Assembly (NCBI GenBank): GCA_041738135.1 | Contig: JBGSQK010000018.1 | Span: forward strand, 1-64,000 | Reading direction: 5' to 3' | DNA length: 64,000 nucleotides | From: JAGOMX01 sp041738135 | Lineage (GTDB): Bacteria > Pseudomonadota > Alphaproteobacteria > JAGOMX01 | Program-made: the position numbers and the translations under genes | Shown here: positions 35,679-44,653 of the stretch, piece by piece | Position numbering within the stretch: the first letter of the stretch is position 1 | Layout: every line of letters starts with the position of its first letter | The notes under the pieces: generated by a model | Told to the model about the DNA's origin: nothing | Databases searched by the model: none | What the model saw: the letters and a program-made list of their open reading frames with translations, nothing else

Positions 35679-37025
35679 ATGAGTAAGAAAGTTGCAATTA
35701 TCGGCCGCCCCAATGTGGGCAAATCCACATTGTTCAACCGCCTCGTGGGTAAACGTTTAGCGCTGGTCCATGACTTACCGGGTGTGACCCGCGATCGGCG
35801 TGAGCACCCAGCAAAGCTAGGCGACTTGCGTTTCAATATAGTGGATACGGCCGGCCTTGATGAAGGTGAAGAAGATGAGCTATCCCTTGCCATCCATGTG
35901 CAAACCAAGCGCGCCTTGGATGATTGTGATATCCTAATCTTTGTCATTGATGCCATTGCAGGCGTTACACCATTGGATGAGCACTATGCCCATATGGTCC
36001 GCCGCATGCGTAAACCCGTCATCCTGCTACTTAATAAGGCAGAGCGCGGCCAAATTCATAACGTCATAGGCGAAGCAGCAGGCTTGGGTCTGGGTGAAGC
36101 CATCGCTATTTCCGCCGAACACGGTGAAGGACTGGCAGATCTGTATCAAGCATTGCAACCTTTACTTGGTGACGAAGCCATTGATGACGGCATTGAAAAA
36201 GTTTTTGAAGACGAACGCGCCCCGTTACAACTGGCCATTGTTGGCCGCCCCAATGTGGGAAAATCCACACTGATCAACAAACTCATCAAAGAAGACAGAC
36301 TGCTCACAGCAGATATGCCCGGCGTAACCCGGGATTCTATTACAGTTGATTGGGAATACAACGGTCGAAAAATGAAGTTGGTTGATACGGCAGGTATCCG
36401 CAGGCGCAGTAAAATTGAATCCCAGCTGGAAAAGCTATCCGTACAGGATGCCTTGCATTCCGTAGATTTTGCGCACGTGGTTGTATTGGTACTGGATCAC
36501 GAAACCCCCATGTCCAAACAAGACGCCATTATCGCCAACAAAGTGATTGATGAAGGACGCGTCCTGCTCATCGCCATCAACAAATGGGATCTGGTGCCAG
36601 ATAAGGAAGAATATTTAAAAGAAGTGCAATACAAGCTATCGCACATTCTGCCCCAAATAAAAGGGGTGCCATGCATCCCCATTTCGGCCAAAATGGGTAA
36701 AAACTTACCCAAACTGTTGGACGAAGTATTTAATATGTACGACATCTGGAACCAACGTATTCCCACAGCCAAACTCAACAAATGGCTCGAAGAAACCATT
36801 GCCTTCCACCCGCCACCTGTTTCAGGCCGCAGTCGTATCAAGTTCAAATACATGACCCAAATTAAAACCCGCCCCCCCACATTCGTCCTGTTCGTGAGTA
36901 AACCCACAGAGGTACCCGACAGCTATATGCGCTACCTGCAAAATGTGTTACGAGCAGATTTCGGTTTACCTGGTGTGCCGTTAAGAATTCAAGTGAAAGC
37001 TCAGGACAATCCTTACGTGGATTAG
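35679..37025 (+). CDS. der: Ribosome biogenesis GTPase Der (EngA)
   Basis: Der is an essential double-GTPase needed for 50S assembly. The 448 residues hold two G domains: G1 motifs GRPNVGKST at about 8-16 and again near 190-198, DTAG switch II motifs (VDTAGLDEGE and VDTAGIRRRSK), NKAE and NKWD G4 motifs, and a C-terminal KH-like domain (PPPVSGRSRIKFKYMTQ). The length and order are typical. It ends the yfgM-bamB-der cluster. Confidence 0.98.
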   Translation: MSKKVAIIGRPNVGKSTLFNRLVGKRLALVHDLPGVTRDRREHPAKLGDLRFNIVDTAGLDEGEEDELSLAIHVQTKRALDDCDILIFVIDAIAGVTPLDEHYAHMVRRMRKPVILLLNKAERGQIHNVIGEAAGLGLGEAIAISAEHGEGLADLYQALQPLLGDEAIDDGIEKVFEDERAPLQLAIVGRPNVGKSTLINKLIKEDRLLTADMPGVTRDSITVDWEYNGRKMKLVDTAGIRRRSKIESQLEKLSVQDALHSVDFAHVVVLVLDHETPMSKQDAIIANKVIDEGRVLLIAINKWDLVPDKEEYLKEVQYKLSHILPQIKGVPCIPISAKMGKNLPKLLDEVFNMYDIWNQRIPTAKLNKWLEETIAFHPPPVSGRSRIKFKYMTQIKTRPPTFVLFVSKPTEVPDSYMRYLQNVLRADFGLPGVPLRIQVKAQDNPYVD

Positions 37026-37240
37026 GCTGTTCTTATATGCTCATAGGGTCTTAGATTGTATTCGTTTCCATTGACATTGACGCAAGTTAATTGGCTTCTA
37101 CAAAAGCTTGTGACAGATCACAAACTAGGTGTTGAATTGATCAGTCTGAGGTGTTAAACTACAAAAATTGTCGATAAATTGACCTTGCGTGACAAAAGAT
37201 GTCGCCTCCAAACTAGTTTTATGTGGTTAAGGAACAAAAA

Positions 37241-38716
37241 ATGATCTCGAATTCATTCCCGGAGGTTTTTCTGTCGAGCAAAGATGTCGCAAGTAAGATA
37301 GCTCGTGAACTCAAGAAGGGCAACGTTAGAAAGATTGGTCCTCGTTTATATACAACGAATCTAAAGGATTCTCCTGAATATATTATTAAGAAAAATTTAT
37401 GGGCGATTGTTTCACTGTATTTTCCAGATGGGCTCATAGCTGACCGTACGGCCCTGGAGAATGCGCCCGGCAGAGATGGATCTGTATTCTTAATCTCTAA
37501 AAGAGAACGAGTCGTTGAGCTTCCTGGCTATACCCTTAAACCAAGAAGCGGAGCATCTGCCCTGGATAGTGATTACCCTTTTATCGGGAATCTTAAAATC
37601 AGTTCTCAAGCGCGGGCCATCTTGGAAAATATGCGCATGTCGCGAGAGCATACAGGAAAAGTCTCAAGGACGCTCTCTCAAAAAGAAATTGAAGAAAGAC
37701 TTGAGGGTATATTGGTTGGAGGTAGCGAAAAGGCGCTAAATAAACTAAGGGAAGAAGCTAGACCACTATCTGTAAGCCTTCATTTAGAGAACGAATTCCG
37801 TAAGCTTGAATTGCTCATAGGTGCGCTTTTGGGAACAAAAGATGCAGAGCTAGAGTCTGATGCCGCCATTGCTCGCACACAAGGACAGCCTTATGATCCC
37901 AGAAGAGTAGATCTTTTTCAGGTTCTTTATGCGGATTTAAAAAAAATGACCCCGCAGAATAGGTTACGTTTGAACCCATCTGATCAGGCAATAACAAATC
38001 TTGCATTTTATGAGGCATATTTCTCGAACTTCATTGAAGGTACGGAATTTGAGGTAACAGAGGCTAGTGACATCATTTTTAATGGCCGCATATTTGCGGA
38101 AAGACCTGAGGATGCTCATGACATTTTAGGCACCTATCAGATCGTTTCGTCAATGAAAAAAATGTCAAAGTCTTACGCGCACTTTGATGAGTTTATACAC
38201 CTTCTTAAAGTTAGGCATTCACAGGTCATGTCAAGCAGACTAGACAAAAAACCAGGAGAATTTAAGGATAAAATTAATAGGGCAGGAGCCACGACTTTTG
38301 TTGATCCGAATCTGGTTACTGGTACCCTTCTAAAAGGCTTTGAACTGATGAGAAGCCTCGAGGCTCCCTTTCAAAGGGCAGTCTTTGCAATGTTTATTAT
38401 AGGAGAAGTTCATCCATTTCTGGACGGAAACGGCCGGTTATCCAGGATCATGATGAACTGCGAGTTGGTAAAGGGTAATGAATATCCGATCATCATTCCT
38501 ATCATATATCGCAACAATTATTTGTCTGCATTAAAGGCCTTGAGCCATAATTCTCTCTGCGAACCCCTCATAAGGACAATGGATTTCGCTCAGAAGTACG
38601 TTTCCTCAATTGACTGGTCTGATTTTGAAATCGCTACTGCTCAATTGACAAGGACAAACGCATTTGTTGATCCTCATACGGCAGATATGGAAGGAATCCG
38701 TTTACGCATAGAATAG
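37241..38716 (+). CDS. Fic protein with N-terminal AbiEi-like domain
   Basis: This 491-residue protein has a Fic domain likely to transfer AMP from ATP to target hydroxyls. The Fic motif HPFLDGNGR lies at residues 391-399 (catalytic His391). The self-inhibitory motif S-x3-E-G (SNFIEG, Ser262, Glu266) precedes it, which marks a class II autoinhibited Fic. Residues 1-100 (SSKDVASKIARELKKGNVRKIGPRLYTT, then LIADRTALEN) resemble the winged-helix AbiEi antitoxin/regulator family, so this looks like a fusion. The ATG at 37241 follows AAGGAA. There is no signal peptide. It is monocistronic, flanked by der and a convergent pagL-like gene. It could be a stress regulator or a translocated effector. Confidence 0.85.
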   Translation: MISNSFPEVFLSSKDVASKIARELKKGNVRKIGPRLYTTNLKDSPEYIIKKNLWAIVSLYFPDGLIADRTALENAPGRDGSVFLISKRERVVELPGYTLKPRSGASALDSDYPFIGNLKISSQARAILENMRMSREHTGKVSRTLSQKEIEERLEGILVGGSEKALNKLREEARPLSVSLHLENEFRKLELLIGALLGTKDAELESDAAIARTQGQPYDPRRVDLFQVLYADLKKMTPQNRLRLNPSDQAITNLAFYEAYFSNFIEGTEFEVTEASDIIFNGRIFAERPEDAHDILGTYQIVSSMKKMSKSYAHFDEFIHLLKVRHSQVMSSRLDKKPGEFKDKINRAGATTFVDPNLVTGTLLKGFELMRSLEAPFQRAVFAMFIIGEVHPFLDGNGRLSRIMMNCELVKGNEYPIIIPIIYRNNYLSALKALSHNSLCEPLIRTMDFAQKYVSSIDWSDFEIATAQLTRTNAFVDPHTADMEGIRLRIE

Positions 38717-38824
38717 AAGGGCTTGGGCTAGTTTTAATGATGAACTCCCCATTCATTTCCGCAAACATAAAAATAATGGAGTGGGTTAATCTAAACCTTG
38801 AGATTTTGTCTATTTTAGGGATCC

Positions 38825-39358
38825 TCAAAACCGATACCCATACCTCAAACCTAAGTCCGTAAGGCCTGGGTTATACTTAGCCAAAGACGCATTAGACGTA
38901 TGATCCAGGTAAATGGAAATTGAATGCTGCGCTGCCACTTGAACGCCTAAACTGATACTCTCATGAAACATAACTTTAGCACCGATGGCTTTTTTACGTG
39001 AGCTAGCGGTATTTGTTCGGCCCGTGTTATATTCACCGCCAAAACCGCCCTCTAAAAACAGGTATTGCAGGAAATCATACCGCCATGTGAGGCCTGCGTA
39101 GAATTGATTTGTTCCGCCTTCGGTGTTGATACTGAATCCCAAATGTGGCCGGGGGGAGTAGAGAAACAGAAAAACTTCGTTTTTAGGGCTTGCCCATAAC
39201 AGCTCCGCATTGACGTCATATCCTTTTTCGTCCCGCCTGCAAAGGTCGAATCCTTTGATGTCGTGTTTCAGATACCCGAGTCTAATTTCTTCAGGTACAA
39301 AACTGGCCTGTAGGCCACCGATTGTGAAAAAGCTAAGCAGAGCAAGGATACGGATCAT
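38825..39358 (-). CDS. PagL-like lipid A 3-O-deacylase (acyloxyacyl hydrolase family)
   Basis: This 177-residue outer-membrane barrel has a signal peptide ending near LQASF. The C-terminal segment YLDHTSNASLAKYNPG matches the PagL active-site region, with His153 and Ser155 in the H-x-S arrangement and the following NPG. The third catalytic residue, a Glu in Pseudomonas PagL, may be replaced by Asp168, which weakens certainty of activity. The protein ends in an aromatic (RYGYRF), as barrel proteins do. PagL removes the 3-O acyl chain from lipid A, which lowers host immune detection in known pathogens. Confidence 0.8.
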   Translation of the reverse strand: MIRILALLSFFTIGGLQASFVPEEIRLGYLKHDIKGFDLCRRDEKGYDVNAELLWASPKNEVFLFLYSPRPHLGFSINTEGGTNQFYAGLTWRYDFLQYLFLEGGFGGEYNTGRTNTASSRKKAIGAKVMFHESISLGVQVAAQHSISIYLDHTSNASLAKYNPGLTDLGLRYGYRF

Positions 39359-39673
39359 TTTTCTTCTTATTCTAAAAATCCCTCATGGACTGTTGCACAG
39401 CTTGCCCCAGAATGCACGAAATTTTTTTATGTGTGTAAAACAACCTTTTGTCAAAAACATCTCATTTTTGCACGTATGATATCTTGACCAAATCGTCTAG
39501 AATTTATACTCTGGAGAAACGGGTGGGTGACGCTCCGATAATGTGTCACTAGGAATTGTAAAGTCTTCATTGTGTTTATGTGCAGACTGTGTGATTCTGG
39601 GTCAATTCCCAATAAAAACAACATATTAAATATATGCCGGAAGACGTGGCTGCGACAAGTGTCGTTAGTCAAT

Positions 39674-39688
39674 AGGGGATTCTCCCCT
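39674..39688 (+). promoter_or_regulatory. Small hairpin in the nrdA leader
   Basis: AGGGGA and TCCCCT form a 6-bp stem with a 3-nt loop 50 bp before the proposed nrdA ATG. The gap 39359-39738 holds no other gene. It contains several imperfect hairpins but neither a recognisable riboswitch nor a clear paired NrdR box. Confidence 0.35.
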
Positions 39689-39738
39689 CAAAATTTGTGC
39701 AACAAGAGTCCAGGAATCTGGATGGAGACGGAAGACAG

Positions 39739-41592
39739 ATGTTAAATACGGTGCAACTACAAGGCGGCTCTCCAGTGACGACTAATCGTAGTCGTGACGA
39801 ACTTATCACGGCGTATGGTAAGGCAACCCTTGAAGATCGATATCTGATGCCCGGCGAGTCTTATCAAGACCTCTTCGCTCGCGTTGCCAGTTATTATGGC
39901 GACAACACGGCGCATGCACAGCGTATTTATGATTATATGAGCCAGTTATGGTTCATGCCGGCCACACCTATTCTCACCAATGGCGGCACTAGCCGTGGTC
40001 TGCCCATCTCATGCTTCCTCAACGAGGCACAAGACAGCTTAGAAGGCATCGTGAACATTTGGACAGAAAACGTTTGGCTAGCAGCCAGAGGTGGCGGTAT
40101 TGGCAGTTATTGGGGCAATTTGCGTTCCATCGGTGAAAAGATTTCGGCCAACGGCAAGACCAGCGGCGTGATTCCATTCATTCGCGTGATGGATACGTTG
40201 ACGTTGGCCATCAGCCAGGGATCTTTGCGTCGTGGCAATGCGGCTGTTTACCTGCCCATCTCACATCCTGAAATTGAAGAATTTATCGAGCTACGCAGGC
40301 CAACGGGCGGCGATCCCAACCGTAAGACTCCTAACTTACACCACGGGGTGTTGGTCTCGGACGCCTTTATGCGGGCGGTGGAAAATAACGAAGAGTGGGC
40401 GCTGACCAGTCCTAAGGACAATGTGGTCATACGTACCGTATCGGCTCGTGCCTTGTGGATAAGGCTTTTAACTGCTCGTGTGGAAACCGGTGAGCCTTAC
40501 ATCATCTTCATAGATCATGTGAACAGAGCCATTCCGGAGCACCATAAGCTTGCAGGTCTACCTGTGAAAATGTCGAACCTGTGCAGCGAAATCACCCTTC
40601 CCACCGGCATCGACCATTTAGGTAAGATGCGCACAGCCGTTTGTTGTTTGTCGTCCGTAAACCTAGAGTACTATCACCAGTGGAAGGGCAACACGGAGTT
40701 CCTGGAAGACATCATGCGCTTCCTCGATAACGTTTTGGAAGATTTCATCAACAAGGCGCCAGACTCTATGGCCAACGCCAAGTATTCCGCCATGCGTGAG
40801 CGCAGCGTGGGCTTGGGTGTGATGGGTTTCCATTCGTTCTTACAGGCAAGCAATATTCCTTTTGAGTCCGTCATGGCCAAGGTTTGGAACAAGCAGATGT
40901 TCCAGCACATTCAAAAAGGTGTGGATGCGGCGTCAAAGGTTCTTGCCAAAGAACGCGGATCTTGTCCGGATGCGGCTGATTTTGGCTTTGAAGAGCGTTT
41001 TTCCAATAAGACGGCCATTGCGCCAACCGCATCCATCTCGACTCTTTGTGGCGGAGCATCGCCAGGCATTGAGCCCATTGCGGCCAACAGCTACACGCAT
41101 AAGACCTTGTCCGGCTCGTTCAACGTGAGAAACAAACATCTGGAAGCCACCCTAGAGAAATATGGTCGTAACGATGAAGATTCATGGTCTTCCGTGACGG
41201 TTAACAATGGCTCCGTTCAGCATTTGGACTTTTTGAGTGATGATGAAAAGGACATCTTTAAGACAGCCCTTGAGATTGATCAGCGCTGGGTGGTAGAGCA
41301 TGCGGCCGACAGGACGCCTTATATCAGTCAAGCACAGTCGCTGAACGTCTTTATCCCATCGGACATTCACAAGCGAGACTTGCATCAAATCCATTTCCAA
41401 GCTTGGAAAAAGGGTGTAAAGAGCATGTACTACTTGCGATCAAAATCAGTGCAGCGCGCTGAAATCGTTGCAAGTCAAAGCAGAAGCATGGGTAAGACCG
41501 AAGAGGAAGTTCCGAAGAGCAATACAGATGTGACTTTTGTACCCATGGCATCTAGCCAAACAGATTATGAGGAGTGTCTAGCATGTCAATAA
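39739..41592 (+). CDS. nrdA: Ribonucleoside-diphosphate reductase alpha subunit (short class I)
   Basis: NrdA reduces ribonucleoside diphosphates to deoxynucleotides. It has 617 residues from the ATG at 39739 (GGAAG upstream); an in-frame GTG at 39697 is an alternative. Active-site cysteines are Cys92 in GLPISCFLNE, NLCSEITLPT and the AVCCLSSVNL region, and the C-terminal redox pair is ECLACQ. Cys92 corresponds to E. coli Cys225, so about 130 N-terminal residues, including the ATP-cone activity site, are missing, as in short rickettsial forms. The next gene encodes the radical subunit and starts 10 bp before this stop. Confidence 0.95.
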   Translation: MLNTVQLQGGSPVTTNRSRDELITAYGKATLEDRYLMPGESYQDLFARVASYYGDNTAHAQRIYDYMSQLWFMPATPILTNGGTSRGLPISCFLNEAQDSLEGIVNIWTENVWLAARGGGIGSYWGNLRSIGEKISANGKTSGVIPFIRVMDTLTLAISQGSLRRGNAAVYLPISHPEIEEFIELRRPTGGDPNRKTPNLHHGVLVSDAFMRAVENNEEWALTSPKDNVVIRTVSARALWIRLLTARVETGEPYIIFIDHVNRAIPEHHKLAGLPVKMSNLCSEITLPTGIDHLGKMRTAVCCLSSVNLEYYHQWKGNTEFLEDIMRFLDNVLEDFINKAPDSMANAKYSAMRERSVGLGVMGFHSFLQASNIPFESVMAKVWNKQMFQHIQKGVDAASKVLAKERGSCPDAADFGFEERFSNKTAIAPTASISTLCGGASPGIEPIAANSYTHKTLSGSFNVRNKHLEATLEKYGRNDEDSWSSVTVNNGSVQHLDFLSDDEKDIFKTALEIDQRWVVEHAADRTPYISQAQSLNVFIPSDIHKRDLHQIHFQAWKKGVKSMYYLRSKSVQRAEIVASQSRSMGKTEEEVPKSNTDVTFVPMASSQTDYEECLACQ

Positions 41593-42566
41593 ATACAAAA
41601 AAACTAACGCTTTTGGATGAACATCACGTATACAAACCATTCCGCTATCCCTGGTGTTATGATGCTTGGCTGACACAGCAACAGATCCATTGGCTACCCG
41701 AAGAAGTACCTTTGGCCGATGACGTGCAATGCTGGCATAACAAGCTGTCGCCTTCTGAGCGCAACTTGCTAACACAAATCTTCAGGTTCTTTACCCAAGC
41801 AGATATTGAGGTGAACAACTGTTACATGAAGCATTACTCCCGTGTTTTCAAGCCAACAGAAGTGCAGATGATGCTGGCAGCCTTTTCCAATATGGAAACC
41901 ATCCATATTGCGGCGTACTCGCATCTTTTGGACACCATCGGCATGCCCGAGGCTGAATACACAGCCTTCCTTCGTTATAAGGAAATGAAGGATAAGTACG
42001 ACTACATGCAGCAATTCGGCACAGAAACCAAAGCCGATATCGCCAAAACTCTGGCGGTTTTCGGAGCTTTCACCGAAGGCTTGCAACTGTTCGCCAGCTT
42101 TGCGATTTTGATGAACTTCCCGCGCTTTAACAAAATGAAGGGCATGGGACAGATTGTGTCCTGGTCGGTCCGCGACGAGACATTGCATATGCAATCGATC
42201 ATTAAGCTGTTCCACACGTTCTTAAGCGAGAATCCCGGCATTCGAACCAAAGAATTTGAAAACGAGCTCTATGCGGCTTGTAACACCATTATTGAACACG
42301 AAGATGCCTTCATCGATCTGGCCTTTGAAATGGGACCCATTGAAGGCCTCACATCAGAAGAAGTAAAGAAGTACATCCGTTACATCGCCGACAGACGTTT
42401 AACTCAACTGGAACTACAACCCATTTATCATACCCATAAAAATCCACTACCATGGCTGGATGCTATTTTAAACGGTGTAGAGCACACAAACTTCTTCGAA
42501 AACCGGGCAACCGAATATTCCAAAGCCGCCACCCGCGGTACATGGGAAGAGGCGTTTGAGGAGTAG
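41583..42566 (+). CDS. nrdB: Ribonucleoside-diphosphate reductase beta subunit
   Basis: NrdB carries the diiron-tyrosyl radical cofactor. The 327-residue protein has NMETIHIAAYSHLLD with iron ligands Glu105 and His108 and the radical-site Tyr112 in the canonical E-x2-H-x3-Y spacing. VRDETLHMQS supplies further ligands (E-x2-H). This marks a class Ia type rather than a Phe-substituted class Ic. The ATG at 41583 follows GAGGAG at 8 nt and overlaps nrdA by 10 bp. Confidence 0.96.
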   Translation: MSINTKKLTLLDEHHVYKPFRYPWCYDAWLTQQQIHWLPEEVPLADDVQCWHNKLSPSERNLLTQIFRFFTQADIEVNNCYMKHYSRVFKPTEVQMMLAAFSNMETIHIAAYSHLLDTIGMPEAEYTAFLRYKEMKDKYDYMQQFGTETKADIAKTLAVFGAFTEGLQLFASFAILMNFPRFNKMKGMGQIVSWSVRDETLHMQSIIKLFHTFLSENPGIRTKEFENELYAACNTIIEHEDAFIDLAFEMGPIEGLTSEEVKKYIRYIADRRLTQLELQPIYHTHKNPLPWLDAILNGVEHTNFFENRATEYSKAATRGTWEEAFEE

Positions 42567-42613
42567 GGTACTACTATTTACATCGTGTAACTGATACTAC
42601 AACACCCCCGTTT

Positions 42614-42731
42614 CTTCCCGGCCTTGAGCCGGGATCCAGCGCAACAAGTGCTGCGCAGCAGTTCCGAGTAGAATATAAAGAGTCGCTACCGCTCCACTTA
42701 TTGTGCTGGACCCCGGCTCAAGGCCGGGGAG
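42614..42731. repeat. REP-like palindromic element with 37-bp inverted repeats
   Basis: The arms at 42614-42650 and 42695-42731 pair over 37 bp with four differences, all transitions. Each arm itself contains the smaller palindrome CCCGGC-CTTGA-GCCGGG. The sequence CTGGACCCCGGCTCAAGGCC is of a kind seen as an intergenic repeat in several Alphaproteobacteria (recalled, not checked). The element is GC-rich in an AT-rich gap and lies between the ends of nrdB and the convergent phosphotransferase gene, so it may also stop transcription. Confidence 0.8.
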
Positions 42732-42760
42732 GCACGTTGTGTTGATGGTGCGAGTTAATA

Positions 42761-43714
42761 CTAAGAATTAACAACATCCCATTCCACAGCTTTTCGTAAC
42801 AGATCATGCGCATATTTTTGAACCTCTCGGTCGTCCTCGAGAAGCTCGATGTTCAACTCCATGCTGCGAACAATCGGATCTTTTAGCTCTGCGATATCAA
42901 CCTCACTGAGTAGTGATTTGCCCTTAATCTGGGTTTCATAGAACAGATAAAAACAGCCATAAAAAATGAGATGGCATCGTTTGAATAAAGCGAGCTTATG
43001 GATCTCATCTTCTGTAGGCTGTCTTTTAAAATAGCTAGATAGAAAAGTCCTTTCCTGTGACTCATCCATTTCATATGTCATGATAGGGCAAGCTAAATCA
43101 TAAAAGGGATCACTTTGACCAGCTGCCTCCCAATCAATTATTCTGATGCCTTCTCTAGTAAAAAGTATGTTGTTAGGATTGAGATCATTATGACAAGGCT
43201 TAAGTATGGAAAGATCTCTCATTTCATGTTCTATTTTATGAAAGACCTTGATGGCTTGCCCTACAATTGAGGGCCTGTGGACTTTAAGATTTTGAATCAC
43301 ACCCATTGTTATATCTAAAATGGAATGCGTTCGGTTAAAGACGGGACCTTCATGAATCTTGCGTATGGATTCAGCCAATAATTTTAGGTTTTCATAAGAA
43401 AGGGGAACAAGCTCAGAAAGTAGTGGCGAATCCAGGTAATCTGTAACTATTATCCCATCATCATAATTCTCATAAAGAATTTTGGGTGCAATATCCCTTT
43501 GCGCAGCGATGTTCATAGCCAAACGCTCATCTTGACGTTCTTTCAAATCACAGACATGTCTGAATTTAAAAACATAAGATTTCTCTTTAACCGTTACTTT
43601 ATAGACTTTTATTGAAGTAAGTCCGGCATACAATGTTTCCATATAATCAGCTTGATCCACACCAAAATGTGTAATCAATAAGGAATTGATAAGATTTATA
43701 TGCTCGTTTAACAC
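42761..43714 (-). CDS. Choline-kinase/APH-like phosphotransferase
   Basis: This is a 317-residue kinase-fold protein. The catalytic loop HNDLNPNNILF and metal-binding IIDWEAAG match the choline/ethanolamine kinase (LicA) and aminoglycoside phosphotransferase superfamily; YDLACPIMTYEM continues the LicA-like pattern. The likely substrate is a small alcohol or amine such as choline or ethanolamine, but this cannot be decided. The start is a GTG at 43714, 7 nt after GAGGG. It is monocistronic. It could modify envelope glycans or salvage host choline (inference). Confidence 0.85.
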   Translation of the reverse strand: MLNEHINLINSLLITHFGVDQADYMETLYAGLTSIKVYKVTVKEKSYVFKFRHVCDLKERQDERLAMNIAAQRDIAPKILYENYDDGIIVTDYLDSPLLSELVPLSYENLKLLAESIRKIHEGPVFNRTHSILDITMGVIQNLKVHRPSIVGQAIKVFHKIEHEMRDLSILKPCHNDLNPNNILFTREGIRIIDWEAAGQSDPFYDLACPIMTYEMDESQERTFLSSYFKRQPTEDEIHKLALFKRCHLIFYGCFYLFYETQIKGKSLLSEVDIAELKDPIVRSMELNIELLEDDREVQKYAHDLLRKAVEWDVVNS

Positions 43715-43928
43715 AATGAACCCTCACCGCATTATCATTAATAGAAACAAAAGTTAAACTATTGTCATATCATATGATCTCACAAAAAGATTAATTTATA
43801 TTTGATGATTTGTTGATAAGAATTTATTTCTAAGTTCAAAACTTCTCATCACAAAATACACCAGACTGTAGTATAGTGGAGATAGAACATTCTGTAGGCC
43901 ATAGGTTTATTGTTATAGGAAAACATAG

Positions 43929-44138
43929 ATGGACGTAAAAGACAGCAACGGTACGATCTTACAAGACGGAGACTCGGTCTCGTTAATTAAAGACCTCAAA
44001 GTCAAAGGCTCCTCAATCACCCTGAAACGAGGCACTGTTATCAAGGGCATTCGTCTAACAGACGATGAAGAAGAAGTAGAGTGCCGTCAGGGAAAATCGA
44101 CCATCGTGCTGAAAACGTGTTTTCTGAAAAAGGCATAG
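43929..44138 (+). CDS. PhnA-domain protein (short form)
   Basis: This 69-residue protein matches the C-terminal domain of PhnA/YjdM: VKDSNGTILQDGDSVSLIKDLKVKGSSITLKRGTVIKGIRL-type sequence, then VLKTCFLKK. It lacks the N-terminal zinc ribbon of longer PhnA proteins. The PhnA name derives from an alkylphosphonate operon, but the family has no proven role in phosphonate use. It is followed 21 bp later by the MaoC-like gene, probably in one transcript. Confidence 0.88.
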   Translation: MDVKDSNGTILQDGDSVSLIKDLKVKGSSITLKRGTVIKGIRLTDDEEEVECRQGKSTIVLKTCFLKKA

Positions 44139-44159
44139 GAACGGATAAAGGGAGATAAG

Positions 44160-44615
44160 ATGATGCTAGTTGTGAAAGATTTGTCCATGCTCGAGACCAT
44201 GGTGGGTACCCATGCTGGCTACAGTTCGTATAAGGTGATTGAACAGTCTGCAGTTGATCTTTTTGCTGACGCCACTGGTGATCATCAATGGATCCACGTG
44301 GATCCAGTCAAAGCCGCATCAGGTCCTTTTGGCGTGACGATCGCTCACGGATACTTAACCTTGTCACTTATCCCCATTCTCATGCAAGAAATTATCAAGT
44401 TCGAAAACGTATCCATGGGATTAAATTATGGTTGCAATAAAGTGCGCTTTATCTCCCCTGTCCCCGTGGGCTCCCTCATCCGCCTCAGCGTAACCATAGC
44501 CCAAGTAGAAAAAATTGAAGGAGGGGTTCAATTAACAACCGATGCAACCATAGAATTAAAAGACGCCCCCAAACCAGCCTGCGTCGCTCAAATTATGAGC
44601 CGGCTTTATAAATAA
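44160..44615 (+). CDS. MaoC-family dehydratase (enoyl-CoA hydratase-like)
   Basis: This is a 151-residue single hot-dog protein. FADATGDHQWIHVDPVKA contains the catalytic Asp and His of R-specific enoyl-CoA hydratases (D-x4-H), followed by GPFGVTIAHGYLTLSLIP. It likely hydrates short trans-2-enoyl-CoA to (R)-3-hydroxyacyl-CoA. Start at 44160 after GGGAG; a second ATG follows directly. No fatty-acid or PHB genes are adjacent, so the pathway is open. Confidence 0.9.
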   Translation: MMLVVKDLSMLETMVGTHAGYSSYKVIEQSAVDLFADATGDHQWIHVDPVKAASGPFGVTIAHGYLTLSLIPILMQEIIKFENVSMGLNYGCNKVRFISPVPVGSLIRLSVTIAQVEKIEGGVQLTTDATIELKDAPKPACVAQIMSRLYK

Positions 44616-44653
44616 ATGCCTATAAGATAGGCCATCTGCTCTCAGACTAGTGT

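Noticed and set aside
39500..39696. Riboswitch (for example cobalamin) in the nrdA leader
   Set aside because: Several small hairpins exist but no conserved B12-box or other riboswitch core was found.
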